6,009 bases of DNA, from positions 1 to 6,009 of the forward strand of contig PMZS01000089.1 in the NCBI GenBank assembly GCA_003170115.1, given 5' to 3'. How positions within the stretch are numbered: position 1 is the stretch's first letter; the number at the start of each line of letters is the position of its first letter. The DNA comes from Spirochaetaceae bacterium. Lineage in GTDB: Bacteria; Spirochaetota; Spirochaetia; SZUA-6; Fen-1364. Below are positions 5,057 through 6,009 of the stretch, in pieces. The notes beneath the pieces were generated by a model, which saw nothing but the letters and a program-made list of their open reading frames with translations, searched no databases and was not told where the DNA came from. Both the position numbers and the translations under genes were made by a program.

Positions 5057-6009
5057 CGGTCTCACAATGGAAGAGATACTCGGTGACGTTTCGGCGGATG
5101 GAGACGCCTGCTCCGTTGCCGAACACCGGGTACGGGTTCTCCATCACGATCGTCCGCCCCCGGGTCGAGAGAATGGCCGTGATCGCATCGCGCGTGAGGA
5201 TTCCCTCGGAGCTGTAGGAGAGGAACACGTGCCGGGCGCGGACCCCCCGGACCAGCCGGCCAAGGGCCTCCGCGGCGTCCCGCCTCCTCGAGAAGGGGCT
5301 CTTCAAGCCTGTTCGATCGAACTTGCGCGTCTTGCCGAAGAGGGGCGGCTTCTCCCACCGCGCGAGATTCTCGAGCACGTGGTAGTTGTCGCAATACTGG
5401 CGGTGGTTGTACGGGGGATCGAAATACGCCACATCGGCCTCGAGCTGCGGGGCAAGCGAGACCATGTCTCCTTCCCTCACATCGAAGCCGGCATTGGCGA
5501 TGACATCAAGGGGCTTCAGGACGAACGGAGTGTGCACCCTTTCGTCGAGAATATGTCTGCCGCCGACCCGGTTGCTGCCTCCGATGTGCTTGAGAAACGC
5601 GTCGTATTGGCCGATCGTGTTCGCCACCCGGTCCGCCGCCAGCAGAAAGCTGGCCAGAAGGGCGTCGTGCTCGGCGCCAGAGATCTCCCCGGCACGGAGG
5701 AGCCGTTCAATCCCCTCCCGTATCCCGTCCATTCTGAGGCAGTTTTCGCGCGTGAAATACGTGCCGGCATAGTTCTCACTGATGTAGCCTTCCACGGGCG
5801 ACTCCGCATTCGTGCGGGCAATCAGCTCGGCGGTCCGCGGGCTTGAAGTCGTGAATCCGCGAAGAATGACGCAATTCGAGCGCAGGTTGTCCACGGCGAT
5901 TATCTTCGCTGCCCCCCGGTGCGCCATGGCCAGGCTCACCGAGCCCGTTCCGAAGAAGCCGTCGATGAACGATTCGGGCGTACCGGCGATCGCGCAGATC
6001 CTCTCCGAA
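5049..6009 (-). CDS. D12-class DNA adenine N6-methyltransferase, N-terminus outside window
   Basis: Enzymes of this class methylate adenine N6 in DNA using S-adenosylmethionine. The frame is open to the window edge. Before the first candidate start (GTG at 5939) it reads ESFIDGFFGTGS (5940-5975), the AdoMet-binding motif I, so the gene begins to the right of base 6009. The 319 visible residues contain motif I at their extreme start, followed by a VDN acidic turn. A middle region of about 150 residues (with GYISENYAGTYFTREN) is probably target recognition. Motif IV is FDPPYNHRQYCDNYHVLEN, with DPPY encoded at 5409-5420. The C-terminal part has VFLSYSSEGIL and the ending NVTEYLFHC. The motif I, recognition region, DPPY order is that of alpha-class enzymes such as Dam and MboI-type methylases. 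Only a short N-terminal piece seems missing. The stop TAG overlaps the start of the second methyltransferase. The target sequence is unknown. Confidence 0.93.
   Translation of the reverse strand, partial: SERICAIAGTPESFIDGFFGTGSVSLAMAHRGAAKIIAVDNLRSNCVILRGFTTSSPRTAELIARTNAESPVEGYISENYAGTYFTRENCLRMDGIREGIERLLRAGEISGAEHDALLASFLLAADRVANTIGQYDAFLKHIGGSNRVGGRHILDERVHTPFVLKPLDVIANAGFDVREGDMVSLAPQLEADVAYFDPPYNHRQYCDNYHVLENLARWEKPPLFGKTRKFDRTGLKSPFSRRRDAAEALGRLVRGVRARHVFLSYSSEGILTRDAITAILSTRGRTIVMENPYPVFGNGAGVSIRRNVTEYLFHCETDA

Noticed and set aside
5067..5846. Plus-strand open frame of 259 codons opposite the D12 methylase
   Set aside because: The opposite strand encodes clear motif IV and C-terminal methylase sequence. 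The plus-strand product is low-complexity and charged, without family resemblance.
2991..6009. Minus-strand block as a horizontally acquired island
   Set aside because: By eye the base composition resembles the pur side, no mobile-element or tRNA signature is visible, and the block includes housekeeping rlmB. A codon-use calculation would be needed to reopen this.

Overview
The window is GC-rich bacterial DNA, gene-dense on both strands, with only 48 non-coding bases between eight genes. No RNA gene, CRISPR array, insertion sequence or stretch longer than 32 bp without a gene was found. The organism cannot be fixed from sequence alone. The gene order, the PurD variant around its PNTGGMG motif and the protein styles fit a free-living Gram-negative-type bacterium. 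My impression of a high-GC spirochaete or deltaproteobacterium-like lineage is weak and rests on memory.

Plus strand, 1-2977: a tightly coupled purine biosynthesis cluster, purM (5' end cut off by the window), purN, purD and purE. Each stop codon overlaps the next start (TGATG, ATGA, ATGA), so the four were very probably co-transcribed and translationally coupled. They supply AIR synthetase, GAR formyltransferase, GAR synthetase and an N5-CAIR mutase/AIR carboxylase. Two of these are atypical at normally conserved positions: PurN has Ile where E. coli has His137, and PurE lacks the His of the GAAHLPG loop and the usual C-terminal extension. purM also carries a run of ten G inside its GGGETAEMP motif.

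Minus strand, 6009-2991: a second, convergent gene string, read from the right edge inward. It holds a D12-class (alpha) DNA adenine methyltransferase (N-terminus outside the window), an overlapping second DNA methyltransferase of the N4/N6 type with a permuted motif order and a DVPYW motif IV, a 137-residue exported protein built from four degenerate Asp/Gly repeats of about 25 residues, and rlmB (SpoU/TrmH-type 23S rRNA 2'-O-ribose methyltransferase). Spacing is -8, +32 and +3 bp, so these four probably form one transcript with its promoter outside the window. No restriction endonuclease is visible; one could lie beyond the right edge, or the two methyltransferases could be orphan.

The purE and rlmB stop codons face each other across 13 bp. 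Most of the window is ordinary housekeeping. The parts that deserve a second look are the methyltransferase pair, the repeat protein, and the PurE and PurN active-site deviations. No convincing new multi-gene system can be claimed from this window alone.
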